Part shown: piece after piece, positions 50,911 to 59,734 of the stretch | Numbering within the stretch: the stretch's first letter is position 1 | How the letters are laid out: each line of letters opens with the position of its first letter | From: CAVRXQ01 sp963725215 | GTDB lineage: Bacteria > Actinomycetota > Acidimicrobiia > Acidimicrobiales > Bog-793 | Direction: 5' to 3' | DNA length: 64,000 bases | Assembly (NCBI GenBank): GCA_963725215.1 | Contig: CAVRXQ010000007.1 | Coordinates: 186,001-250,000 of the forward strand | Translations under genes and position numbers: made by a program | Notes under the pieces: model-generated | The model's input: only the letters and a program-made list of their open reading frames with translations | Told to the model about the DNA's origin: nothing | The model's database searches: none

Positions 50911-51927
50911 ATGGGATACGTGACACCGGCACAGCGCTACGACGTCGTCACCGTCGGCGATGTCGCAACGGACGTCATCATTCGTGTGCCCGAGGGCCAG
51001 GTCGGCATGAAGACCGAGGAGGACGGTCGCTTCCTCGAGGTTCCGCTCGGCGTGAAGGTCGCGTACCACGAGGAGACGACCGTGGCCGCTGGAGGAAGTG
51101 CGGCGAACATCGCGGTCGGGCTCTCGCGACTCGGGATCCGTGTTGGGCTCGCAAGCTTTCTGGCACACGACGAAGTGGGAAGAGATCTTCTCTCCGCCCT
51201 GCACGGCGAACACGTCGACACCCGTCTCATCCGTGTCGATTCGCCGGCGCACACGAATCGCAACATCGTGCTCTCCTACCGCGGAGAGCGGACGATCTTC
51301 GTCTGGCACGCGGACTTCGAGTACCACTGGCCGTACCTGCGACCGAGCGAAGTGCCGGCGTGGCTCTTGGTGACGTCACTTGGTCCTGACGCGATCGAAT
51401 ACGAGGGACAGATCGCCGACTGGCTCGACGAGAACCCAGAGGTCAAGCTCGCCCTTCGCCCAGGAACGGTGCAGATAGACGGCGGGGTGAAGCGCCTTGC
51501 GAGACTTTGTCGCCGAGCAGAGCTGTTCGTGTGCGACGCGCATCAGGCCCGGTCGTTAATCGGCGTCGGATCCGACGCACCCGATAAGCAACTCGCCGCG
51601 CTGAGGAAGCTCGGACCGAGACTGGTGGCGATCGTCGACGATGCAGGTGGCGCGGTCGCGCTCGAGGACACGGATCGATTTCGTGTCAGCGACGGGACCG
51701 GATTCGGCTCGGCGCTCGATCGCACCGGAGCGGCGGACGCGTTCGCCGCTTCCTTGCTCGCTGGGGTTGTCCGAGGCTTGCCGTTGAAGGACGCGCTGAA
51801 GTGGGGGCCACCGAACTACTCGAGCGTGGCGGCATATCTCGGTTCGCAGGCGGGCCTTCTTCGTGAAGTCGATCTCCGTCGAATCATCGATTCCTTCGGC
51901 GTGACGGTGAATCCGGTGCGCGACTGA
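50911..51927 (+). CDS. PfkB-family carbohydrate kinase
   Basis: 338 residues, ribokinase fold. Seen: VVTVGDVATDVI at the start, the substrate-side motif AAGGSAANIAVGLSRLG, LRPGTVQIDGG, and the C-terminal active-site motif DRTGAADAFAASLLAG (catalytic Asp in G-A-A-D, where most members have G-A-G-D). Substrate cannot be read from sequence; adenosine-, ribo- or fructokinase-like are all possible. ATG 50911 follows GGAGG by 6 bases. Stands alone after the fluoride genes. Confidence 0.9.
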   Translation: MGYVTPAQRYDVVTVGDVATDVIIRVPEGQVGMKTEEDGRFLEVPLGVKVAYHEETTVAAGGSAANIAVGLSRLGIRVGLASFLAHDEVGRDLLSALHGEHVDTRLIRVDSPAHTNRNIVLSYRGERTIFVWHADFEYHWPYLRPSEVPAWLLVTSLGPDAIEYEGQIADWLDENPEVKLALRPGTVQIDGGVKRLARLCRRAELFVCDAHQARSLIGVGSDAPDKQLAALRKLGPRLVAIVDDAGGAVALEDTDRFRVSDGTGFGSALDRTGAADAFAASLLAGVVRGLPLKDALKWGPPNYSSVAAYLGSQAGLLREVDLRRIIDSFGVTVNPVRD

Positions 51928-51951
51928 CGCGATTTCAGGTCGAGGTGTCGG

Positions 51952-52476
51952 TCACTCGCGAAGGCGAGCGGAGCATCTTGAGCACAACCCGACGAGTTCG
52001 AGGCGGTGATCGGCCACGTCGAACCCGTTCTCTTGGGCGATCGCTCGCGCAGTATCGGCGAGCGCCGCCTCGAGCCTGGGAGAGCTTGTCGCGTCGATGA
52101 CCAGACCGCAGCGCGAGCACACGGCGTGATGGTGGTGATGACCGCTGACCTCCTCGGCGAGCTCGAAGCGACCGAAGTCGTCGGATCCGTTCACGCGGCG
52201 CACGACGCCCGCATCGGCGAGAACGGCGAGGTTGCGGTAGGCGGTGCTAACGGGCAGATCGGGGGCGGCGTCAAGCAGTTCGGTAATCGTCGCCGGACGA
52301 TCGATTGACGACAACGCGTCCACCATCATTCGTCGTTGCCGGGTATAGCGCTGTTCCGAGCGGGCGAGACGATAGGCCACGTCGCGATGGGTGCCCTCGT
52401 CAGCAGGAGCCATCTCGTCGACCACGAAAGAAGCGTATCGACCCCTCGGAGATGCCTCCTTGGTGGTCGGATTCAT
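51952..52476 (-). CDS. zur: Fur-family zinc uptake regulator (Zur)
   Basis: 174 residues from ATG 52476; ATG 52413 or ATG 52557 are alternatives. Winged helix with RYTRQRRMMVDAL, PVSTAYRNLAVLADAGVVRRV; sensor and dimer domain with HHHHHAVCSRCG (metal His cluster and CxxC) and a second CxxC near the end (LCSRCSARL) for structural zinc. Divergent from a zinc-type ABC operon whose promoter holds a matching dyad, so Zur rather than Fur is favoured. Confidence 0.88.
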   Translation of the reverse strand: MNPTTKEASPRGRYASFVVDEMAPADEGTHRDVAYRLARSEQRYTRQRRMMVDALSSIDRPATITELLDAAPDLPVSTAYRNLAVLADAGVVRRVNGSDDFGRFELAEEVSGHHHHHAVCSRCGLVIDATSSPRLEAALADTARAIAQENGFDVADHRLELVGLCSRCSARLRE

Positions 52477-52627
52477 TTCTTGGACCGACTCCCGTTTTGA
52501 TCGGGGTGTGGCCCCGCCACCGGTGAGCCGATCGTCGCTGGCAGTCCGTTCTCGCATTTCAAGGCCCCTTGCTTGCTGGTTGCCTCGTGGGCCCCCTGCT
52601 TGGTCCGGGGCCCTCTGGTGCGAGTTT

Positions 52628-52646
52628 AATGAGAGTGAGTATCATT
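52628..52646. promoter_or_regulatory. Zur-type operator upstream of znuA
   Basis: AATGA-GAGTGAGTA-TCATT is an inverted repeat centred about 40 bases before the znuA GTG, in an AT-rich patch within GC-rich DNA. The arms resemble actinobacterial Zur boxes (TGA...TCA with A/T flanks). Its position between the divergent zur and znu genes supports zinc-dependent repression of both. Confidence 0.5.
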
Positions 52647-52675
52647 CTTTGATCTTGAAACCGGAAGGAGCTGAG

Positions 52676-53614
52676 GTGCGCCCCAGTCACGTGAGGATGC
52701 GGGCACTCGCCGGACTCGCCGCCATCTTTTGCGCAACGTCAGCTGTCGGAGTCGCCTCCGCCTCGGCGGCGGCGCGCCGCGGTTCGTCGGCACCGATCGT
52801 CGCGGTCGGTGCTGAAAATGAGTACGCGAACGTCCTTTCCCAGATCGGTGGGAAGTACGTAAAAGTGTCGGCGATAGAGAGCAACCCGAACACCGATCCG
52901 CACGAGTTCGAGGCAAGCACCAGCGACGCCGAAGTCGTCGCAAGCGCGCGGCTGATCGTCCAAAACGGACTCGGTTACGACTCGTACATGAACAAGATCG
53001 AGTCGGCGTCGTCGAGCTCGAAACGCGTCCTCATCGACGTTCAGAACCTTCTCGGGTTGCCAAACAGTTCGCCGAATCCGCATCTGTGGTACAGCCCACA
53101 AACGATGCCGAAGGTCGCTCGGGCGATCGACGAAGCGCTCGCCAAGATCGCGCCGAACCACAAAGCTTACTTCTCAGCGAATCTCGCCACTTTCGACCGG
53201 TCGCTTTCACCTTGGACAAAGGAGATCAGCGCGATCAAGCGCCGTTTCGGGGGTGACGCCGTCGCGGTCACCGAACCGGTCGGCGACTACCTGCTCACGG
53301 CGGCTGGACTCAGCATCGCGACGCCGTGGGTGATGCAAGCCGACGTGATGAACGGGGTCGACCCATCTCCTCAAGCTGTGAACACCGAAGAGGCTCTCTT
53401 GCGCGGTCACGTGAAGGTGTTCTTATACAACCAGCAGGTCACCGACACGCTCACCGAGAATTTCCTCTCGATCGCGAAGGCGCATCACGTGCCGATCGTT
53501 GGCGTGTACGAGACGATGCCGGTTCCGGGTTACACGTACCAATCCTGGATGCTCGCCGAGGCGACGGCGTTGTACAACGCCCTCGCGCATCACACCTCGA
53601 CGAAGCGCCTTTGA
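52676..53614 (+). CDS. znuA: Zinc/manganese ABC transporter substrate-binding protein
   Basis: 312 residues. Signal peptide (RMRALAGLAAIFCATSAVGV...ASA). Cluster A-I metal-binding features: AVGAENEYANVLSQIGG, DPHEFEAS (His76), NPHLWYS (His136), VTEPVGDYLL (Glu200) and a late Glu/Asp. It lacks the His-rich loop of many ZnuA proteins and has no lipobox. GTG 52676 follows GGAG by 7 bases. First gene of the four-gene transporter operon. Confidence 0.92.
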   Translation: MRPSHVRMRALAGLAAIFCATSAVGVASASAAARRGSSAPIVAVGAENEYANVLSQIGGKYVKVSAIESNPNTDPHEFEASTSDAEVVASARLIVQNGLGYDSYMNKIESASSSSKRVLIDVQNLLGLPNSSPNPHLWYSPQTMPKVARAIDEALAKIAPNHKAYFSANLATFDRSLSPWTKEISAIKRRFGGDAVAVTEPVGDYLLTAAGLSIATPWVMQADVMNGVDPSPQAVNTEEALLRGHVKVFLYNQQVTDTLTENFLSIAKAHHVPIVGVYETMPVPGYTYQSWMLAEATALYNALAHHTSTKRL

Positions 53615-54471
53615 GCGAGATGACTCGATCGGCCGGCACGCACGACGCTGTGTTGTCGTTGAAGGACGTCAGCGTCTCGTTCGGCGATCGACAGGTACTT
53701 CGCGAGGTGACGTTCTCGATTTCGGCCGGTGAGTTCACTGGGCTCATCGGTTCGAACGGTGCCGGCAAGACAACGCTGCTGCGCGTCATTTTGGGGCTTC
53801 AACCAACGAACTCGGGTTCTGTCGTTCTCGGACGCCTCGACGGAGCGCGGCGCGGTGCCTCGATTGGCTACGTTCCACAAAAGATCGTCTTCGATTCCGA
53901 TATGCCGCTGCGCGCCCGCGACATCGTCGCACTCGGATTCGACGGACATCGACTCGGGATCCCGCTTCCGTCACGCGATCGCCGAGAGCGCGTCGACGAG
54001 ATGCTCCAAGCGGTCGACGCTGAGCGATTCGCGAACGAGCGGATCGGGACCCTTTCTGGAGGCGAACAACAGCGGGTGCTGATCGCTCACGCGCTCGTCG
54101 GCAGACCCCGTCTGCTGCTGCTCGACGAACCGCTCGCCAACCTCGACCTCCGCAGCTCACAAGAGGTCTCGGAGCTCCTCGCCCGCCTCGCTCGAGAGCA
54201 CCACATCGCCGTGCTGATCTCCGCCCACGATATGAACCCATTGATTCCGTTCATGGACCGGATCGTCTACGTCGCGGAAGGCCGGGCGGCTTCGGGGACG
54301 ACAGATGAGGTCGTTCGCCAGGACGTTTTGACCGAGCTGTACGGGCATCACGTCGACGTCATACGGATCCACAACCGGGTCGTCGTCGTCGCGGAAAGCG
54401 TCGCCGATATCGACGCTCGCGATGAACAAGGCTCGTTCACCGACGTCACCCCGGGTGTTCGGGTGTCGTGA
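53611..54471 (+). CDS. znuC: Zinc/manganese ABC transporter ATPase
   Basis: 286 residues. Walker A GSNGAGKTT, Q-loop YVPQKIVFDSDMPL, signature LSGGEQQRVLIAHAL, Walker B LLLLDEPLANLD, switch SAHDM. TTG 53611 overlaps the znuA stop (TTGA); ATG 53620 is an alternative. The ZnuC/MntB type ends with LTELYGHHVDVIRI, as here. Confidence 0.93.
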   Translation: MSEMTRSAGTHDAVLSLKDVSVSFGDRQVLREVTFSISAGEFTGLIGSNGAGKTTLLRVILGLQPTNSGSVVLGRLDGARRGASIGYVPQKIVFDSDMPLRARDIVALGFDGHRLGIPLPSRDRRERVDEMLQAVDAERFANERIGTLSGGEQQRVLIAHALVGRPRLLLLDEPLANLDLRSSQEVSELLARLAREHHIAVLISAHDMNPLIPFMDRIVYVAEGRAASGTTDEVVRQDVLTELYGHHVDVIRIHNRVVVVAESVADIDARDEQGSFTDVTPGVRVS

Positions 54472-55364
54472 GCGTGACGGCGTCGATCTTCGCTCCCGGC
54501 TTCTTTTCCGACTCCGTCGTTCATTCGGCGCTCGCGGTCGGAGGGATCGTCGCGGTCGTCGCGGGAGTGGTCGGCGTGTTCATGGTCATGCGCGGCCAGA
54601 GCTTCACCGGAGAGGCACTGAGCGATGTCGGGGCGACGGGTGGTTCGGCGGCGTACTACGTCGGATACGGCCCGCTCGCCGGATTCGTGATCGCCTCGAT
54701 CGCTGCGTCGGGCGCGATCGAGCTGATCGGCCTACGCCGTCCGAGGGGAAGAGACCTCGCGACGGGCATCGTCCTCGGCGCGGCGCTCGGTCTCGCATCG
54801 TTGTTCTTGTACTTCGACGCCAACCAGACGAGCACCACAGGGGCGTCGATCACGATCCTGTTCGGGTCGTTGTTCGTCATATCTGGATCGACGATCCCAG
54901 CGACGCTTGCCCTCGGGGGCTCGACGCTCGCATTGCTCGCCATCGTGTATCGACCGCTGTTGCTCGCCTCGGTCGACGCCGACCTCGCGGCGGCTCGGGG
55001 CGTCTCCGCGCGGCTCATTGGGTTCGTTTTCCTCCTTGCGCTGGCGCTCGCAGTCGCGCTCTCGGCAATGACGATCGGTGCGATCCTCGGCACGGCGCTT
55101 CTCGTCGGGCCGGCGGCGACGGCGCTGCGGTTGACGAAGCGGCCAGGCACTGCGATCGCCTCAGCCGTGCTACTCGGTGTGGCCACCGTCGCGATCGGGG
55201 TTTGGCTCGCTTACGACAGCTACTACTGGCCGCCCGCGGGGCGCGGATGGCCAGTGAGCTTCCTCATCGTCGCCTTGACCTTCACCGAGTACCTCGTCGT
55301 CCACGTGGCGACCGGCCTCAAGGTGCGTCGCCCGGTTCTCGCCGCCCCAAGCCAGGACCACTGA
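54468..55364 (+). CDS. znuB: Zinc/manganese ABC transporter permease (first)
   Basis: 298 residues, eight or nine helices. Family marks: VHSALAVGGIVAVVAGVVGVFMVMRGQSFTGEALSDVGATG (in pieces), LLVGPAATALRLTKRPG. GTG 54468 overlaps the ATPase stop. A second, different permease follows, so the pore is probably a heterodimer. Confidence 0.92.
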   Translation: MSVTASIFAPGFFSDSVVHSALAVGGIVAVVAGVVGVFMVMRGQSFTGEALSDVGATGGSAAYYVGYGPLAGFVIASIAASGAIELIGLRRPRGRDLATGIVLGAALGLASLFLYFDANQTSTTGASITILFGSLFVISGSTIPATLALGGSTLALLAIVYRPLLLASVDADLAAARGVSARLIGFVFLLALALAVALSAMTIGAILGTALLVGPAATALRLTKRPGTAIASAVLLGVATVAIGVWLAYDSYYWPPAGRGWPVSFLIVALTFTEYLVVHVATGLKVRRPVLAAPSQDH

Positions 55365-55367
55365 GGC

Positions 55368-56198
55368 TTGTTCTCCCAGTTTCTCGTCAATGCCTGGATC
55401 GTGGGCTCGATGGTGGCGATCGCCGCCGGGCTCGTCGGATTCTTCGCCGTCATGCGTGGCGCGTCTTTCGCCTCGCATGCGATTCCCCAAGGCGCGTTCG
55501 CCGGCGCGGCGGGAGCAACGTTGATCGGCGTGAGCGCGCTCGCCGGCCTTGGAGTTTTCGCGCTGGCCGGGGCGCTCGTCATCGCTCTGCTCGGCCGACG
55601 CGGCCGACACGACGTCGTCGTGGCTCTCTCTTTCGTGTTGATGCTCGGGCTCGGGGCGTTGTTCCTGTCGATGAGCACGGAGTACGCGCCGGAGGTCTTC
55701 GCATTGTTGTTCGGGGAGATCCTCGGCGTGAGCCGATCCGAGATCCTGCCGAGCGCGTTGTTGGTCCTCGGATGCGCACTCGCGGTGGCGGGGCTATACC
55801 GACCGCTGCTCTTTTCCTCGGTGCTGCCCGAGGTCGCCGAAGGAAGAGGAGTCCGGGCGTTCGCCGCGGAGTTGGGGTTTCTCGTCCTCGTCGCCGCAGC
55901 GACGACGGCGACCGTGCCGATCGTCGGCGCTTTGTTGATGTTCAGTCTGATGATCGCCCCTGCCGCGTCCGCTCGACTTCTCACGAGTCGGCCCGGGGTG
56001 GCTCTCTGCCTCTCTGCTGCGCTTTCACTCGTTACGTTGTGGGCGTCGATCGCGTCCGCCTACGCGACGAACTGGCCCATCGGATTCTTCGTCGGAGCGT
56101 TCGGAGCAGGAATTTTCCTCCTCGTGAGGACAGCGGCGAGCGTTCGGAGCCGCCTCACGGCGCGGCCCGCGCCGCAACCTGCTACGGCGGTTGCCTGA
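55368..56198 (+). CDS. znuB: Zinc/manganese ABC transporter permease (second)
   Basis: 276 residues, ABC-3 type permease. Seen: AGLVGFFAVMRGASFASHAIPQGAFAGAAGA (in pieces), VVALSFVLMLGLGALFLSM, GALLMFSLMIAPAASARLLTSRPG. TTG 55368 with GAGG just before; 3 bases after the first permease. Parallels systems in which two unlike permeases serve one metal transporter. Confidence 0.91.
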   Translation: MFSQFLVNAWIVGSMVAIAAGLVGFFAVMRGASFASHAIPQGAFAGAAGATLIGVSALAGLGVFALAGALVIALLGRRGRHDVVVALSFVLMLGLGALFLSMSTEYAPEVFALLFGEILGVSRSEILPSALLVLGCALAVAGLYRPLLFSSVLPEVAEGRGVRAFAAELGFLVLVAAATTATVPIVGALLMFSLMIAPAASARLLTSRPGVALCLSAALSLVTLWASIASAYATNWPIGFFVGAFGAGIFLLVRTAASVRSRLTARPAPQPATAVA

Positions 56199-56283
56199 GG
56201 CTGCCGCCGCCGAAAGACACGCTGTGATTTGCTGGTTTCGTGCAGTCAACAGCTGACGCGGCGCGAACGCGGCGGGCTCGGCG

Positions 56284-57057
56284 ATGAGTGGACGCCTCGA
56301 CGCGGTCGACCTCACTTCATCGATGGGGCGTGAGGAGTCAGAAAAGCGCCTCCAACTACTGCAACAGCGCCTCCTTGAACTGCGCCTCGTGAACGCCGGA
56401 CTGCTCGGCGACGGCTCTTTGGGTCCTCCCCTCCTCGTCTTGTTCGAAGGTTGGGACGCTGCGGGGAAGGGTGGCTCGATCAAGCGCCTCGTGGCGCCGC
56501 TCGATCCTCGCCACGTCGTCGTCTCGGAGTTCGGAGTGCCGAACGACGAAGAAAAGCGTCACCATTTCTTATGGCGCTTCGTGCCGAGCCTTCCGGGGTG
56601 GGGCGAGATGAGCGTGTTCGACCGCTCGTGGTACGGGAGGGTGCTCGTCGAGCGCGTCGAGGGATTCGCGACAAAGCGCGAGTGGAAACGCGCGTACGAC
56701 GAGATCAACGACTTCGAGAAGATGCTCGTAGAAGAAGGCGCGACGCTCGTGAAGTTCTGGCTGCATATCTCAGCCGACGAACAGGAGCGCCGATTCGAGG
56801 CGCGACGTGATGACCCGCTTCGTCGTTGGAAGCTCACCGAGGAAGATTGGCGCAATCGCGCAAAAAGGCCGGCGTACGTGGACGCGGTCGAGGAGATGCT
56901 CGACCGCACCGACTCGAAGCCCGCGCCGTGGAATGTCATTGCCGCGGAGAGCAAGCAATTCGCGCGCGTTGCGGTGCTCCAAATCGTGATCGATCGCACC
57001 GAGCACGCGATGAGTCGCACGGGTATTTCGCTACCGAATTTGAAGGAGGGGCGTTAG
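56284..57057 (+). CDS. ppk2: Polyphosphate kinase 2 family protein
   Basis: 257 residues. PPK2 enzymes use polyphosphate to phosphorylate (d)NDP or NMP. Seen: Walker A GWDAAGKGG, the PPK2 lid and core HHFLWRFVPSLPGWGEMSVFDRSWYGRVLVERVEG (in pieces; Walker B FDRSWYGR), EINDFEKMLVEEG, FWLHIS. One-domain form; substrate class cannot be assigned safely. ATG 56284. Confidence 0.92.
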   Translation: MSGRLDAVDLTSSMGREESEKRLQLLQQRLLELRLVNAGLLGDGSLGPPLLVLFEGWDAAGKGGSIKRLVAPLDPRHVVVSEFGVPNDEEKRHHFLWRFVPSLPGWGEMSVFDRSWYGRVLVERVEGFATKREWKRAYDEINDFEKMLVEEGATLVKFWLHISADEQERRFEARRDDPLRRWKLTEEDWRNRAKRPAYVDAVEEMLDRTDSKPAPWNVIAAESKQFARVAVLQIVIDRTEHAMSRTGISLPNLKEGR

Positions 57058-57115
57058 GTCGTTGCATCGTTCGCGCCATAGATCGGCGTGTGCGGAATCG
57101 GTACTCTCGGCGCTT

Positions 57116-58804
57116 GTGCAGCTGCCTTCGTCGCGTGACGCCGAACGGGCTCGAGCGCGACGTTGGCTCAGTACCGTGGCGAGGGTCGTAATTGCGACCT
57201 CGGCGCTGGTCTTCGGCCTCTCAGTGGCGTCCGCAGGCGCGTCAGCGAGCGGGAACACGCTGAGCTTCACGCCGAACAAGGGCGCGCCCGGTACCGACGT
57301 GAGCGGGTCGGATTCGAGCGCTCCCAATCTCTACTGCGTGAACACCATCGTCGTGACGAACATCTCAAGTGGCACGTCAGCGACGGCGTCGATCGTGTCG
57401 ACGAACGGAACGACAATCGTCTTCCGGGTTCCGAACGTTCCGGCAGGAAACGCGACGGTGACATTTTCGGATGGCTCGAGCCCGTCGACCTGCTCGTACA
57501 GCGGAACCTTTCAGGTTGTCGCGGCGTTGGCGATCACGACGACTTCGCTGCCGGAGGCCGGTTACGGCGTCCCGTACTCAGCGCGGGTCACCGCAAAGGG
57601 AGGGGTCGGGCCGTATTCGTGGTCCGTCACCTCGGGGGCGCCACCGGCCGGAGTGACCCTCGCGTCGAACGGCGTGTTCACCGGATCTCCGGAGACGAGC
57701 CCGCCCACGACGCTCACCGTGCAGGTCAGCGACAAGTACGGCGCGACAGCGTCGGCGACGTACACGATTGTCATCGAGGCCCCCCCGATCATCACTGTGT
57801 CCTCGCTTCCGGTCGGCACGGTCGGGGTCAACTACAGAGCCAGGCTGACCGCCGAAGGGGGTGTGGGGCCGTACAACTGGAGTGTCGGAGCCTCGGGTGG
57901 TCTTCCTGGTGGCCTCGTCGTCAACTCCGCAGGGGTCTTGTCGGGCAAGCCGGGGACGGCCGGGACCTCCATGCTCGACCTCCAGGTGACAGATGCCCAT
58001 GGGGTAACCGGGTCGACAGTCGTTCCGATCACGATCGATCCGACTCCCCAGGAGTACGCGGTCGCGATCGCGGACGGAGCTGTCCCGGTCGCGAGCCCGC
58101 CGTCGGACGATCCGCTGCTACACGTGAGGTCACCGCGAGGCGGCGTCGTGGCCCTGGCTCCGGGTCTGCCGGGAAAGGGGTTCTGGGCGCTCACCCGCTC
58201 CGGGCGAGTGCGCGGGGTCGGCGGGCTGGGGTCGCTCGGATCTCTTCCGAGGCTCGGCCGCGGCGAGCGGCCCGTCGCGATCGCGGCCAACCCCCAAGGA
58301 ACTGGGTACTGGGTGCTGACAGGGGACGGGAAGGTGTTCCCCTTCGGGGGCGCCCGCCCTTACCGGTTGCAGGGTCGATCCATTCGCGCGACGAAATCGG
58401 AAAGAGCGGTTGGCATCGCCTCGGCGCCGGGGGGCGGCGGCTATTGGGTTCTGTGGTCTGACGGCGAGGTTGACGCCTACGGGAGTGCTCCGCTTCTCGG
58501 CTCGGCGAGTTTCGGCGGCCACCGCTTCACCGCGATCGCCTCGACGACGGACGGTCCCGGATATTGGGTTGTCTCCGCGACCGGCCGGGTCTTCCCCTTC
58601 GGAGTTGCCTGGGGAGAGCCAGTTTCCGGCGGAATTGTGATCCACGGACCGGTCGTCGGGATCGCCGGCGCACCCGACGGAGCGGGGTACTGGTTGATCG
58701 GTCGCAATGGCGCCGTGCGCGCGTACGGATCGGCGCGGGTTACTTCCGACTTCCCGAACCCCCCCGGACTTGGCCGCGCCGTCGCGATCGCGTCGTCGTC
58801 GTAG
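57116..58804 (+). CDS. Secreted protein with Ig-like domains and GYWV repeats
   Basis: 562 residues from GTG 57116; TTG 57062 is an alternative. Signal peptide (VARVVIATSALVFGLSVASAGA). A first all-beta domain, then two putative-Ig (He_PIG-type) domains with GGVGPYSWSV and GGVGPYNWSV, each followed by VSDKYG or VTDAHG. The C-terminal 230 residues hold five units built on GYWVLTGDGKVFPFGGA, GYWVLWSDGEVDAYGSA, GYWVVSATGRVFPFGVA and GYWLIGRNGAVRAYGSA, a propeller-like repeat frequent in Acidimicrobiia. Probably surface-located and adhesive or carbohydrate-binding; function unproven. Confidence 0.75.
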   Translation: MQLPSSRDAERARARRWLSTVARVVIATSALVFGLSVASAGASASGNTLSFTPNKGAPGTDVSGSDSSAPNLYCVNTIVVTNISSGTSATASIVSTNGTTIVFRVPNVPAGNATVTFSDGSSPSTCSYSGTFQVVAALAITTTSLPEAGYGVPYSARVTAKGGVGPYSWSVTSGAPPAGVTLASNGVFTGSPETSPPTTLTVQVSDKYGATASATYTIVIEAPPIITVSSLPVGTVGVNYRARLTAEGGVGPYNWSVGASGGLPGGLVVNSAGVLSGKPGTAGTSMLDLQVTDAHGVTGSTVVPITIDPTPQEYAVAIADGAVPVASPPSDDPLLHVRSPRGGVVALAPGLPGKGFWALTRSGRVRGVGGLGSLGSLPRLGRGERPVAIAANPQGTGYWVLTGDGKVFPFGGARPYRLQGRSIRATKSERAVGIASAPGGGGYWVLWSDGEVDAYGSAPLLGSASFGGHRFTAIASTTDGPGYWVVSATGRVFPFGVAWGEPVSGGIVIHGPVVGIAGAPDGAGYWLIGRNGAVRAYGSARVTSDFPNPPGLGRAVAIASSS

Positions 58805-58841
58805 CGGCGGCTCGCGCCTAGCGCTCGCTCGCCGAGCAGCT

Positions 58842-59678
58842 TCAGCGCCGATGATCCTCGAGTTCGTCGAGGATCGCGTCGGGGACATCAAGGTCGCCAG
58901 CGCCAACCCCGACGCGGATTCCTGGTCGGTACTCGCCGTGGAAATCCGAGCCACCGGTGGGAACGAGCCCGTGTGAGCGCGCGAGTTCGACAAGTTGGGC
59001 ATGCGTCTTTTCGTCGTAGGTCGCGTAGTACGCCTCCAACCCGGCAAGCCCCATTTCCGCGAGCTCGTCGACGAGCAAAGCGAGGCGGGCAAACTCTTTT
59101 CCGCTCGACAACGGGTGTGCGAGGGCGACGACGCCTCCGTCTTGTCTCGCCGCGTCGATCACGCGACCAGGTGGGAGCGGCGTGCGCGCGACGTACGCGG
59201 GTCGGCCGTCCCCAAGCCAGCGGTCGAAGGCGTCCTCGATCGAGTTCGCCATGCCGCGCCGGACGAGAACTGCGGCGAAGTGGGGACGGCCGACGACCTC
59301 GCCTTTCGCCTCCGCGGTGGCATCGTCGAGCGAGACGGCCATCCCGAGCTCGCCGAGGCGTTCATCGATCGCTCGATTGCGCTCGTCCCGATCTCGTCTG
59401 ACCACCTGTAGCAGTTCGTCGAACGAGCGCGACGTCTCGTCGACGAAATAGCACAGCAAATGAAGCGAGATCGTCCTGTGGGTGCAGGAGACCTCGCAAC
59501 CAGGAACGAATCGCATTCCGATCGACTCGGCTCGTCCTCGCGCAGCGGCGAGCCCGAAGCACCCGTCGTGGTCCGTGAGCGCAATCGCCCGACAACCTGC
59601 TTGTTTCGCCAAGTCGACGACGCGCTCTGGGGGCTCACTCCCATCCGAGCAGGTCGAATGGGTGTGGAGATCGATCAT
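58842..59678 (-). CDS. PHP-domain phosphoesterase
   Basis: 278 residues. PHP metal ligands: IDLHTHSTCSDG at the N terminus, ALTDHDGCFG, GCEVSCTHRTISLHLL, ALAHPLSSG and GGSDFHGEYRPG at the end. This arrangement matches single-domain PHP proteins that act as 3',5'-nucleoside bisphosphate phosphatases or 5'-3' exoribonucleases. ATG 59678 starts exactly at MIDLHTHS; the upstream frame is Arg-rich and noncoding. Divergent from purF. Confidence 0.88.
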   Translation of the reverse strand: MIDLHTHSTCSDGSEPPERVVDLAKQAGCRAIALTDHDGCFGLAAARGRAESIGMRFVPGCEVSCTHRTISLHLLCYFVDETSRSFDELLQVVRRDRDERNRAIDERLGELGMAVSLDDATAEAKGEVVGRPHFAAVLVRRGMANSIEDAFDRWLGDGRPAYVARTPLPPGRVIDAARQDGGVVALAHPLSSGKEFARLALLVDELAEMGLAGLEAYYATYDEKTHAQLVELARSHGLVPTGGSDFHGEYRPGIRVGVGAGDLDVPDAILDELEDHRR

Positions 59679-59734
59679 CCGGGCACGATACTGAGAGACC
59701 CCGCTCCGACGAGGTGAAACGGCTCGATGGCAGA

